A DNA stretch of 7,709 nt. Origin: JAQICB01 sp046482735. GTDB taxonomy: Bacteria; Bacteroidota; Bacteroidia; Bacteroidales; UBA1715. Under the pieces are notes generated by a model. The model saw only the letters and a list, made by a program, of their open reading frames with translations, made no database searches and was not told the DNA's origin. Positions 1 to 6,643 of this stretch are shown here, piece after piece; positions within the stretch are counted from its first letter, which is position 1; the number at the start of each line of letters is the position of its first letter. A program made the position numbers and the translations under genes. The stretch is from the NCBI GenBank assembly GCA_046482735.1, contig JAWOEL010000142.1:1-7709 (forward strand), read 5' to 3'.

Positions 1-92
1 CTTTCTGCAAGCAGAAAATGCTGCCCCGCAACTTGCATGTGTTAAGCCTGCCGCTAGCGTTCATCCTGAGCCAGGATCAAACTCTTCGTTGT
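1..92 (-). rRNA. rrs: 16S ribosomal RNA, 5' end only (partial)
   Basis: Read on the minus strand, this is the start of a small-subunit rRNA: AGAGTTTGATCCTGGCTCAG is the universal 5' conserved block, followed by GATGAACGCTAGCGGCAGG and ACACATGCAAG. The 5' end is placed at about 92 by analogy with E. coli, seven bases before AGAGTTTGAT. The GCTAGCGGCAGGCTTAACAC wording and the GGGGCAGCA segment are typical of Bacteroidota. The last visible part (2-17) folds into the helix 6 hairpin, a 6-bp stem closed by CUUG. Only about 90 bases are present; the rest of the gene and the operon lie to the left. One oddity is AAGTTG where most bacteria have AAGTCG. Confidence 0.97.
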
Positions 93-171
93 AAAAAATT
101 GTTGTTTCTTTCCTCACAACTAGATAATCCGTTCGCTCATCTTATATGAAACCTTATTTTGGCTTATTTAT

Positions 172-185
172 AATTTCAAGGAACT
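172..185 (-). promoter_or_regulatory. boxA-like antitermination element in the rRNA leader
   Basis: The minus strand reads AGTTCCTTGAAATT. It resembles the GTTCTTTGA-type element that recurs in rRNA leaders and spacers of Bacteroidota and is thought to serve as boxA for Nus-factor antitermination. The position, about 80 bases before 16S and about 50 after the inferred transcription start, fits. It differs from the remembered form by one base (C for T in TTCYTTGA). The assignment is by recall of the motif and by position. Confidence 0.45.
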
Positions 186-211
186 TTTTCTGTTTTTGTT
201 TGCAAAATAAT

Positions 212-229
212 GAGAGAACCCTTTCTCTC
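212..229 (-). repeat. Hairpin at the 5' end of the rRNA leader
   Basis: On the minus strand GAGAGAA, a 4-base AGGG loop and TTCTCTC form a perfect 7-bp stem-loop. It starts about five bases after the inferred transcription start. It could stabilise the 5' end of the precursor or take part in early elongation control. It is not followed by a clean U-run, so an intrinsic terminator is unlikely. Confidence 0.5.
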
Positions 230-239
230 TTTGCGGCTG

Positions 240-272
240 CAAATATACACCTCTTTTTTTCACTATTCCAAA
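240..272 (-). promoter_or_regulatory. rRNA operon promoter, Bacteroidota -33/-7 type
   Basis: On the minus strand, TATATTTG (240-247) is a perfect match to the Bacteroidota -7 consensus TAnnTTTG. TTTG (269-272) supplies the -33 element, with 21 bases between them. Transcription should start about 6-7 bases below 240, near 234. The sequence further upstream (273-330) is very AT-rich, as at strong rRNA promoters. A small inverted repeat, TTTGC-GGCT-GCAAA (230-243), overlaps the -7 element and start site. Confidence 0.8.
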
Positions 273-358
273 CATTTTGGTAAAAAAATATCTTTAAATA
301 TTATTTTTGACTGATTGTAAAATCTTAATTCTCTATAACATTCTCAAATAGTGTGTGT

Positions 359-410
359 TTAAATAAATGTTTTTTCTGAAAAAAATATGTCTTTGTATTC
401 ATTTATTTAA
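359..410. repeat. 11-bp perfect inverted repeat upstream of the rRNA promoter
   Basis: TTAAATAAATG (359-369) and CATTTATTTAA (400-410) are exact reverse complements. Directly inside the left arm, TTTTTT-CTG-AAAAAA (370-384) makes a second stem, leaving a 15-base bulge. It lies about 90 bases upstream of the rRNA -33 element. It could extrude as a cruciform or bind a dimeric protein. Being almost entirely A/T, chance is a real alternative. Confidence 0.45.
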
Positions 411-513
411 CTATTTCTTACAAAACAGGCTGATGTATACTAAAAAAGCTATCGAAAATATTTAGTTTATTCAAAAAATCGTTTCTAAACAGATTAACAT
501 GAAATGTTATCTT

Positions 514-578
514 ATTGCAAGACACCTCTCTCTGTTTTCAATAGAGTCTAATTTGCAGAGAGAGTAATAAAATGCAAT
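514..578. repeat. Nested inverted repeat downstream of cls
   Basis: An inner stem of nine perfect pairs, CTCTCTCTG (526-534) with CAGAGAGAG (556-564), encloses a 21-base loop. An outer ATTGCA (514-519) / TGCAAT (573-578) stem flanks it. It lies about 80 bases past the cls stop in the direction of cls transcription. It might protect or end the cls message, but on the minus strand no U-run follows, so it is not a standard intrinsic terminator. Confidence 0.45.
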
Positions 579-658
579 TTTTCATAAAAAAAGAATACTA
601 CCTGTTTTAATCATTTTTAAATTATATGGAACAGATATACTATTTGCCACAAACATCA

Positions 659-2107
659 TCACAAAAGCGGTGACAATAATGCAGCAAGCTTTTGCAACAT
701 TTTCACAAACAACGGTCGTTTTTCCCACACATCATATGATAATTGAGTTGCGTGTGATATATCATTGTAAAACACAGTGCGTAGTTTCTGTGCAAAATCA
801 GAGGAGTAAATAATGGCGTTAACTTCAAAATTCAAATCAAAACTTCGAATATCCATATTTGCTGTGCCAACTATAGAAAAAGCATTATCTACAACCATAG
901 TTTTAGCATGCAAAATCCCTTTTTGGTATAAATAAATCTCTACACCTCCCTCCATCATATCACCATAATTTGTCCAGGCTGCATGATTAACTAATAAGGT
1001 GTCTGATATGCCGGGAACTAATATTTTAACGTTCACTCCTCCTAATGATGCTGCTTTTAATGCATCTAAAATACTTGCAGGAGGAATAAAATATGGGGTA
1101 GTTATCACTATTTCCTCTTGTGCTAATTGTATGGCTTTAAGAAATGACAACATAATAGTTGCTGATGGTGAATCTGGTCCGCTTGATGCTATTTGCATAC
1201 TATAAGTACCTTGAGCTGATATATTTTCCGGAAAAAATTTCGAATCATGTTCGATATTTTGTCCTGAACAAAAATTCCAATCGCATAAAAATATATGTTG
1301 CAAAAACAATACACATGATCCATCAATACGCAAATGGGTGTCTCGCCAATACTTTGTTTTTTGGGTGGTATTAGCATATCTATCAGTAATATTAATCCCC
1401 CCCACAAATCCAACAGAACCATCAATTATTATTATTTTTCTGTGATTTCTATAATTTATTCTATTGGCTAACAGAGAAAATGTAACCTGATTAAACGGAT
1501 AAGCTTCTACTCCGCCTTTTCGTAATTCTGGCACTATTGTTTTTCGAATAGAACGACTTCCTAAATCATCATAAATAAACCGAACACGAACTCCCTGGCG
1601 TGCTTTTTTTATTAACATGTTTTTTAATCTATTACCTATATCATCATCTTCGTAAATATAATATTCTAAATGGATATAATTACGGGCTTGGTCTATCGCT
1701 GCTAACATTTCCGGGAATTTCTGTTCGCCATTAATCAATAACGATACATTATTTCCAATAGTTAAAGGGCTTAAACTATCATTCATCAACAGCTTCACTA
1801 AACTCTGTGCATATCGCACTTCGGTATGTTCATTTGACACATTATCTGCGGAAAAAGCTACTAACTTTTTTCTTATTAGCTGAGAGCCTTTTTCATCACC
1901 AACTAATTTTTTACTGTATATAGAGCGTTTTCGGTAATTAATACCAAATACAAAATAAATAACTATACCAATGAGTGGAATAAAAATTGCAAGTAACAGA
2001 TATGCAGTGGTTTTAAATGGATCTCTGGTATCGTATACTATTTTAGCACATACTAAAATTAACACTAATATATATATAACCTCAATAAAAAATAACGAGC
2101 CCGACAT
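659..2107 (-). CDS. cls: Cardiolipin synthase (phospholipase D superfamily)
   Basis: This 482-residue enzyme joins two phosphatidylglycerol molecules to give cardiolipin and glycerol at the inner membrane. Two N-terminal membrane segments (about 7-25 and 33-54) anchor it. Two phospholipase-D HKD motifs follow: HRKIIIID with H222, K224 and D229, and HAKTMVVD with H400, K402 and D407. Each is followed by the usual GG(I/T)N or GTAN segment (GGINITDRY, GTANMDIRSF). Both catalytic sets are intact, and the length is that of bacterial ClsA-type proteins. The start ATG (2105-2107) puts the first hydrophobic segment at the N-terminus; no Shine-Dalgarno is seen, as is normal in this phylum. Two TGA codons in tandem (659-661, 656-658) end it. 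It is transcribed alone, divergently from the secreted protein gene, and its 3' end points at the rRNA operon. Family assignment is firm; the exact substrate is by family. Confidence 0.93.
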   Translation of the reverse strand: MSGSLFFIEVIYILVLILVCAKIVYDTRDPFKTTAYLLLAIFIPLIGIVIYFVFGINYRKRSIYSKKLVGDEKGSQLIRKKLVAFSADNVSNEHTEVRYAQSLVKLLMNDSLSPLTIGNNVSLLINGEQKFPEMLAAIDQARNYIHLEYYIYEDDDIGNRLKNMLIKKARQGVRVRFIYDDLGSRSIRKTIVPELRKGGVEAYPFNQVTFSLLANRINYRNHRKIIIIDGSVGFVGGINITDRYANTTQKTKYWRDTHLRIDGSCVLFLQHIFLCDWNFCSGQNIEHDSKFFPENISAQGTYSMQIASSGPDSPSATIMLSFLKAIQLAQEEIVITTPYFIPPASILDALKAASLGGVNVKILVPGISDTLLVNHAAWTNYGDMMEGGVEIYLYQKGILHAKTMVVDNAFSIVGTANMDIRSFDLNFEVNAIIYSSDFAQKLRTVFYNDISHATQLSYDVWEKRPLFVKMLQKLAALLSPLL

Positions 2108-2189
2108 CTAATACATTTTCTTTTTCTACATCATGCTGTAGTACAAAACAACACTATACAAAACACACTATCAAATCATTAAATAATCA

Positions 2190-2218
2190 CAAAAATAAAT
2201 AAAACAGACAAAAAACAA
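2190..2218 (-). promoter_or_regulatory. Candidate cls promoter
   Basis: On the minus strand TATTTTTG (2190-2197) matches the Bacteroidota -7 consensus TAnnTTTG. TTG (2216-2218) lies 18 bases upstream as a -33 element, slightly close. Transcription would start near 2183, giving a 5' leader of about 75 bases before the cls ATG. The region is AT-rich, so a chance match is possible. Confidence 0.4.
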
Positions 2219-2389
2219 CATCTTTTCATAGTCTTTTTTCGTACATTACATTGATAGATATGTGTTATAAACCCGGGTCGTTTTGTGCAGATTGGCAATA
2301 TCGCATTGTAAGGATTATGTGAGAATTGCAAAGTACTACTGATTTTATAAAACACATTATGACACATCAACAGCAATTAAAACAGACAT

Positions 2390-4291
2390 ATGAAATCAAT
2401 AATTTCTATTTGTACAGGTATATGTTTTTCTCTTTTACTGTATGCAGAAGGTTCCAAAGAACTTACACCTTCAAATACGGGTAATTGCTATGTTCAATTT
2501 AATGAATCAATTGGTGGACAACGATATTTTGCTATGGTAGGTGCAGATACCGTTGACAGACTGTATATACACATTGCACATATTGGGGAGGTTATTAATA
2601 TGGGGTTTGCCCCTCTTACAACAGATGGTGGAGCACAGTTTAGAATTAAAGACCCTGATGGCAACATCGTTTATGGATTTCAATCTGTTCCAAGCACTAC
2701 TGGAACGGGATATATTGGATCATACAATGAGGCAGAAATTGGCCCCAATACTCTATCTGGGGGAACAGGCGGGTATACTCCTTTTACCCATACTGCAACA
2801 AAAACAGGAGATTATTATATAGAATTTGAGAGAACTTCTGCGACATCCCGGTTTTTATTTAATTATTTCGATATTACAGTCAGTTCTTCTGCTACCGGAA
2901 ATGCAATTGACGGAAGACTTTGGTCTTATGCCTGGGATTTGAATACAAACAATTACACAAATTCTGCTTACGGAATTTTTTATGTATATAGTGATGACAA
3001 ATACGTAACACGAATAAATTTAAATGGTATTCAACCATACAGTTTTGTAATTGCTTGCAATAATACCGGGGCTCTAAACACTGGTGATTTATCGGTTGAC
3101 AGAAAATCGGTTCCTGATAATAATACGGTATATCCAAAATATAAAATTTTTCTCAACAGTCCGGATACGGCTGTATATGAAAGAGCAGAAATACCTTCCA
3201 TGGTTGAAAATTTACAAATTGTAGGAACTCCCGTTGCTAATGAACCTGTAGAATTCTATATAAACATGAATAAAGCAGGGACTCTTGAAATATTTCTTGA
3301 TATAGATGATGTGGACGGATACCAACCTGACGGAAGAGATATAGCTTTGGTGGAACACATAGAGGCCGGGGGCGATAATTTATTGTGGGATGGTAAAGAT
3401 GGTTTAGGCAATCAGGTAACGGAAACTATTTCTGTTATTGTAACATCAAAATTTTCTACGGGCGTTACTCATTTACCTATTTATGACGCCGAAAAAAATC
3501 CGAATGGTTTTTTAGTCACTCGTATAGAACCGGACGGACCGGAAAATCTTGTATTATACTGGGATGATTCCGATATAAATTATGGCACATTACCTGCCGG
3601 ACAAACCATAACTATGCTTTCTGATAACACAACAGCAAATGGTCATATATGGAGCACCGATAGCAACAATTCCGAAGGATTTGGAGATTGGCATACAATT
3701 AATACCTGGTGGAATGCTTATGAAATTAATAATCTATCATCGTTTGATTTTATTCTTTTGCCTATTGAGTTATCATCGTGGGAAGTAAACAACAAAGGCA
3801 GCTATGTGGAACTTACATGGACTACCCAAAGCGAAACAAACAATCACCTTTTCGAAATAGAACGCTCTGCTGATGGAAAAAAATGGGAACATCTTATAAC
3901 TACAGTAGGTGCAGGCAATTCAAATTATCCAATTCATTATACAGAAATTGATGAATCACCTCTTTCAAACAACACATCATACTATCGGTTAAAACAAATA
4001 AATTTTGATGGATCCGTTTCGTATTCATCAATTAAGACACTATCGCAGTATGAATATTCAGACAAAATTCAGGTATATGAACACACACAAAATCATTTTG
4101 TAATTATTAGCGATTTTCATATTGATTCTCTTGATATACAAATATATAATACAATTGGCAAAAATATTTCTCATAAAACAACTATAGAACACATTTCGAC
4201 ATCTGAAATCGAAATAAATATTACACATTTACCTGCTGGTACATATATCATTCGCACACCTTATGGTGATAAACTTGTGCAAAAAAAATAA
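2390..4291 (+). CDS. Secreted or cell-surface protein with T9SS type A sorting domain
   Basis: This 633-residue protein is exported by Sec and then across the outer membrane by the type IX system. A signal peptide covers residues 1-19 (hydrophobic core ISICTGICFSLLL, likely cut after YA). Residues 30-260 are beta-rich, of no family I recognise. Residues about 285-450 carry DNLLWDGKDGLGN, YWDDSDI and INTWW, a segment I recall from large surface proteins of Bacteroidota; its WDGKD part resembles the FlgD Ig-like fold. Residues 457-548 form a fibronectin-III-like module (LPIELSSW, ETNNHLFEIERSADGKKWE, SYYRLKQINFDGSVSYS) that commonly precedes the sorting domain. Residues about 560-633 are the sorting domain itself (IQIYNTIGK, LPAGTYIIR, ending KLVQKK). 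No catalytic motif is visible, so an adhesin or structural role is a guess. It appears complete; the ATG follows an A-rich stretch, and no convincing promoter was found. Confidence 0.88.
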   Translation: MKSIISICTGICFSLLLYAEGSKELTPSNTGNCYVQFNESIGGQRYFAMVGADTVDRLYIHIAHIGEVINMGFAPLTTDGGAQFRIKDPDGNIVYGFQSVPSTTGTGYIGSYNEAEIGPNTLSGGTGGYTPFTHTATKTGDYYIEFERTSATSRFLFNYFDITVSSSATGNAIDGRLWSYAWDLNTNNYTNSAYGIFYVYSDDKYVTRINLNGIQPYSFVIACNNTGALNTGDLSVDRKSVPDNNTVYPKYKIFLNSPDTAVYERAEIPSMVENLQIVGTPVANEPVEFYINMNKAGTLEIFLDIDDVDGYQPDGRDIALVEHIEAGGDNLLWDGKDGLGNQVTETISVIVTSKFSTGVTHLPIYDAEKNPNGFLVTRIEPDGPENLVLYWDDSDINYGTLPAGQTITMLSDNTTANGHIWSTDSNNSEGFGDWHTINTWWNAYEINNLSSFDFILLPIELSSWEVNNKGSYVELTWTTQSETNNHLFEIERSADGKKWEHLITTVGAGNSNYPIHYTEIDESPLSNNTSYYRLKQINFDGSVSYSSIKTLSQYEYSDKIQVYEHTQNHFVIISDFHIDSLDIQIYNTIGKNISHKTTIEHISTSEIEINITHLPAGTYIIRTPYGDKLVQKK

Positions 4292-4312
4292 CAAGGAGCA
4301 TGCTGTTTTTTT
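4292..4312 (+). terminator. Weak possible terminator after the secreted-protein gene
   Basis: Directly after the TAA, a short dyad (AACA...TGTT around the palindrome AGCATGCT) is followed by seven T (4306-4312). The stem is poor, so termination here is uncertain. The T-run and the promoter-like sequence just downstream favour a transcript boundary. Confidence 0.25.
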
Positions 4313-4344
4313 CAATACATCTTCTTATCTCTCCCACAATTTAT

Positions 4345-4352
4345 TAATTTTG
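4345..4352 (+). promoter_or_regulatory. -7 promoter element for the kinase-cstA operon
   Basis: TAATTTTG is a perfect match to TAnnTTTG and lies 25 bases before the kinase ATG, implying a leader of about 20 bases. No TTG or TTTG was found at the expected -33 distance, so this is half a promoter by sequence. It supports separate transcription from the secreted-protein gene. Confidence 0.4.
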
Positions 4353-4377
4353 ACTCAAAAAAAAATAGTGCTTTACT

Positions 4378-5226
4378 ATGATTTCAGATAACATAACATC
4401 TCATATTGAAAAAAAATACGGAACTATAACAAACATCCAAACTGTTGGTGGTGGCTGTATTGCAGATACATATAAAATTTCAACCACCAATCAATCACTG
4501 TTTATAAAATGCGGAAACCTTCCTTCAGATATGCTGATTAAAGAAGGACATGGTTTACAAGAACTCGCACTAGCAAAGTCTATTCATATTCCAAAAGTTA
4601 TTGACGTAACCGAAGATTTTTTATTACTGGAATATATTGAACAAGGAATTCGCGACACACATTTTTTTGCAGAATTTGGTGCCTCTCTTGCCAATATGCA
4701 TACCTACACCTCTGAAACATGTGGTTTTTACGAAGATAATTACCTAGGCTACTCATATCAGAAAAACACATTATCAACCAATTGGGTTGATTTTTATGTT
4801 AATAACCGATTGTTTTTTCAAATAGAATTAATGAAACAAAAAAATCTTGAATGTTCTGAATTGGAAAGACTACTACATTCTGCAGAAAAAAATATACGAA
4901 ATGTGTTATCTACAGGCGATTCTACATTTTCTCTCTTACACGGAGATTTATGGGGCGGAAATTATATGATTACACACAATGGCAAACCATGTCTTATAGA
5001 CCCTGCTGTATACTACGGAAACAGAGAAGCCGATCTGGCTATGACAAAACTTTTTGGTGGGTTTACCGCCGAATTCTATGAGGCATATATGAAAACCTAC
5101 CCCCTACCGGCCGGATATAAAAAACGCGAACCCTTATATACACTATATCATATAATGAATCATTATACATTATTTGGTGGTGGATATTACAGCCATGCAT
5201 TATCAATTATCCAAAAATATTTATAA
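4378..5226 (+). CDS. Fructosamine kinase family protein (ketosamine kinase)
   Basis: This 282-residue cytoplasmic protein belongs to the fructosamine-3-kinase / YniA family. Members phosphorylate sugar adducts on amines (fructosamines, ribulosamines), which then break down and free the amine. Visible kinase parts in order: a glycine-rich GGGC segment (24-27), the nucleotide-binding lysine in FIK (K44), a conserved glutamate in IKEGHGLQEL (E56), the hinge LLLEYI (82-87), the catalytic loop LHGDLWGGN (187-195; D190, N195) and the metal-binding LIDPAVYYGNREADLAM (206-222; D208). All key residues are present, and the length is near that usual for bacterial members. The ATG at 4378 follows an A-rich stretch. 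Its TAA lies 2 bases before the cstA-family start, so the two are probably co-transcribed and translationally coupled. Whether it acts on glycated proteins, free glycated amino acids or another small molecule cannot be told. Confidence 0.87.
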   Translation: MISDNITSHIEKKYGTITNIQTVGGGCIADTYKISTTNQSLFIKCGNLPSDMLIKEGHGLQELALAKSIHIPKVIDVTEDFLLLEYIEQGIRDTHFFAEFGASLANMHTYTSETCGFYEDNYLGYSYQKNTLSTNWVDFYVNNRLFFQIELMKQKNLECSELERLLHSAEKNIRNVLSTGDSTFSLLHGDLWGGNYMITHNGKPCLIDPAVYYGNREADLAMTKLFGGFTAEFYEAYMKTYPLPAGYKKREPLYTLYHIMNHYTLFGGGYYSHALSIIQKYL

Positions 5227-5228
5227 TT

Positions 5229-6599
5229 ATGATAACATTTACTATATCTTTAATTGCTCTGATATGCGGTTATTTTTTCTATTCAAAAATAATTGAAAAA
5301 ATTGCAGGAGCACAATCAAACAGAAAAACACCGGCTTACACATTACAAGACAACGTAGACTACACCCCAATGCCATGGTGGCGTATTTTTCTTATTCAAT
5401 TTCTCAACATCGCAGGGCTTGGTCCTATATTTGGTGCTATAGCCGGAGCAATGTGGGGACCTGTTGCTTTTATCTGGATTGTATTTGGATCTATTTTTGG
5501 CGGAGCTGTACACGATTATTTTTCCGGTATGCTTTCGGTAAAGCACAATGGTCTTAGCATTACCGAAATAGTAGGAATATATTTAGGTACATTCAGCAAA
5601 CACGTAATGAGTTTATTTACTGTATTCTTAATGATTATTGTAGGAGCTGTTTTTGTTTTAGGTCCGGCAAAAATTTTAATGGATTCTACAAGTATATTTA
5701 GTTCCATAAACACATGGATAAGTATTATTTTCATGTATTATATTATAGCCACCCTCCTACCAATACATACGATTATAGGAAAAATTTATCCTTTATTTGG
5801 CTTTGCATTAATTTTTATGGCTCTCGGACTCATTGTTGCACTTATAATTGGCAATTTTCATATGCCAGAACTCAATGCAGAAACAGCAACCAACCTTCAT
5901 ACCCATCAGGAAAAATTCCCAATATTCCCTATGATGTTCATAAGCATAGCCTGCGGTGCTATTTCTGGTTTTCATGCAACACAATCACCACTGATGGCAC
6001 GATGCTTACAAAATGAAACACACGGACGAAAAGTATTTTATGGTGCTATGATTTCTGAAGGAATTGTTGCTCTTATATGGGCAGCTATAGCTATGAGTTT
6101 TTACGGAGGTGTACGAGAATTAAACGGCGTTATGAATGAAATTAACGGTAATGCCGCAGTTGTTGTAAACGAAATTGCAAATTCTCTGCTTGGCACTTTT
6201 GGTGCCATACTAGCTATTTTTGGTGTTGTTGCTGCACCTATAAGTACTGGTGATACAGCATTTCGAGGTGCACGTCTTATTGTAGCAGATTTTTTCCATA
6301 TTTCACAATCATCTATTTCAAAACGATTACTTGTGTCACTCCCGCTTTTTATTGGTGGATTTATATTTACTTTGGTAGATTTTGATGTTATATGGCGCTA
6401 TTTTGCATGGGCAAATCAAACACTTGCAGCTGTTGTTTTATGGACAATTACCGTATATTTAGTGAAAGAGCATAAAAATTTAAACTTTTTAATAACATAC
6501 ATTCCGGCTTTATTTTTAACAGCCGTTATTATAAGTTATATTTTTGTTTGTACGACCCATAACACATGTTTTTGTAATATTGTAACTACAAACATTTAA
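5229..6599 (+). CDS. cstA: CstA family carbon-starvation transporter, C-terminus altered
   Basis: This 456-residue inner-membrane protein belongs to the CstA family, whose members import peptides or pyruvate during nutrient limitation. It is the short Bacteroidota form. Family segments: VDYTPMPWWRIFLIQFLNIA (43-62), GPIFGAIAGAMWGP (65-78), FGGAVHDYFSG (90-100), SGFHATQSPLMARC (246-259), PISTGDTAFRGARL (337-350) and WRYFAWANQTLA (389-400). About a dozen hydrophobic segments are present. From residue 441 the frame enters a 25-base repeat (6550-6574) and encodes 16 unrelated, non-hydrophobic residues (CTTHNTCFCN...) before TAA. Remembered homologues continue past this point with a segment like APEGFGL and one more membrane helix, so the last helix seems lost. 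It may still work; this is not shown. The ATG is 2 bases after the kinase stop. Confidence 0.88.
   Translation: MITFTISLIALICGYFFYSKIIEKIAGAQSNRKTPAYTLQDNVDYTPMPWWRIFLIQFLNIAGLGPIFGAIAGAMWGPVAFIWIVFGSIFGGAVHDYFSGMLSVKHNGLSITEIVGIYLGTFSKHVMSLFTVFLMIIVGAVFVLGPAKILMDSTSIFSSINTWISIIFMYYIIATLLPIHTIIGKIYPLFGFALIFMALGLIVALIIGNFHMPELNAETATNLHTHQEKFPIFPMMFISIACGAISGFHATQSPLMARCLQNETHGRKVFYGAMISEGIVALIWAAIAMSFYGGVRELNGVMNEINGNAAVVVNEIANSLLGTFGAILAIFGVVAAPISTGDTAFRGARLIVADFFHISQSSISKRLLVSLPLFIGGFIFTLVDFDVIWRYFAWANQTLAAVVLWTITVYLVKEHKNLNFLITYIPALFLTAVIISYIFVCTTHNTCFCNIVTTNI
6550..6574 (+). repeat. Left copy of a direct repeat (R1), inside the cstA 3' end
   Basis: The stretch begins GTACGACCCATAACACATG and ends in TTTTTG. 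It matches 7591-7616 in the same orientation with one substitution (A for T) and one missing T. It starts at cstA codon 441 and lies within the reading frame. Unlike the right copy, it is not preceded by the GTGCCGTTAG part of the repeat unit, so it looks like a truncated unit. Confidence 0.8.
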
Positions 6600-6611
6600 A
6601 ATCCATTCCTT

Positions 6612-6619
6612 TAAATTTG
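6612..6619 (+). promoter_or_regulatory. -7 promoter element of the NmrA-type gene
   Basis: TAAATTTG matches TAnnTTTG exactly and lies 24 bases before the ATG at 6644. No good -33 TTG stands at the expected distance. If real, the gene has its own promoter and is independent of cstA transcription. It also argues against the in-frame TTG at 6617 as a start, because that codon falls within the promoter element. Confidence 0.4.
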
Positions 6620-6643
6620 AATGAGATAAGCTTTATCAAAAAA

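Larger units (their letters stand above)
93..234 (-). other. rRNA operon leader (pre-16S)
   Basis: This is the stretch between the inferred transcription start (near 234) and the mature 16S end, about 140 bases on the minus strand. It holds a hairpin near its 5' end and a boxA-like element in the middle, both listed separately. The 16S-proximal part (93-170) is AT-rich with no ORF. It should carry one strand of the RNase III processing stem, but the partner would be 3' of 16S, outside the window, so this cannot be verified. Confidence 0.6.
273..655. other. AT-rich gap between the rRNA promoter and cls; no gene seen
   Basis: No reading frame of credible length or start context exists on either strand. 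The stretch is strongly AT-rich with many A and T runs. It contains two inverted repeats (359-410 and 514-578). No clear U-tailed terminator for cls was found, so cls transcripts could run towards the rRNA promoter, which points the same way. Confidence 0.6.

Noticed and set aside
2251..2285. Possible plus-strand promoter for the secreted-protein gene: TTG (2251-2253) and TCGTTTTG (2278-2285)
   Set aside because: The -7 element breaks the conserved A, the spacing of 24 bases is too long, and it would leave a leader of about 95 bases. Not strong enough to annotate.
2179..2376. 65-codon minus-strand reading frame between cls and the secreted-protein gene, with a signal-like stretch MKRCCFLSVLFIFVII at its end
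   Set aside because: The hydrophobic stretch is the last part of the frame, the sequence is low-complexity AT-rich, and it overlaps the candidate cls promoter. It resembles no protein I know.
6625..6637. Small dyad GATAA-GCT-TTATC just before the NmrA-type ATG
   Set aside because: Only five A/T-rich pairs; easily due to chance, and no riboswitch-like sequence surrounds it.
6617..6643. TTG start giving a nine-residue N-terminal extension of the NmrA-type protein
   Set aside because: The Rossmann core begins at MNKILITG, the TTG falls within a perfect -7 element, and an ATG in good context is available at 6644.
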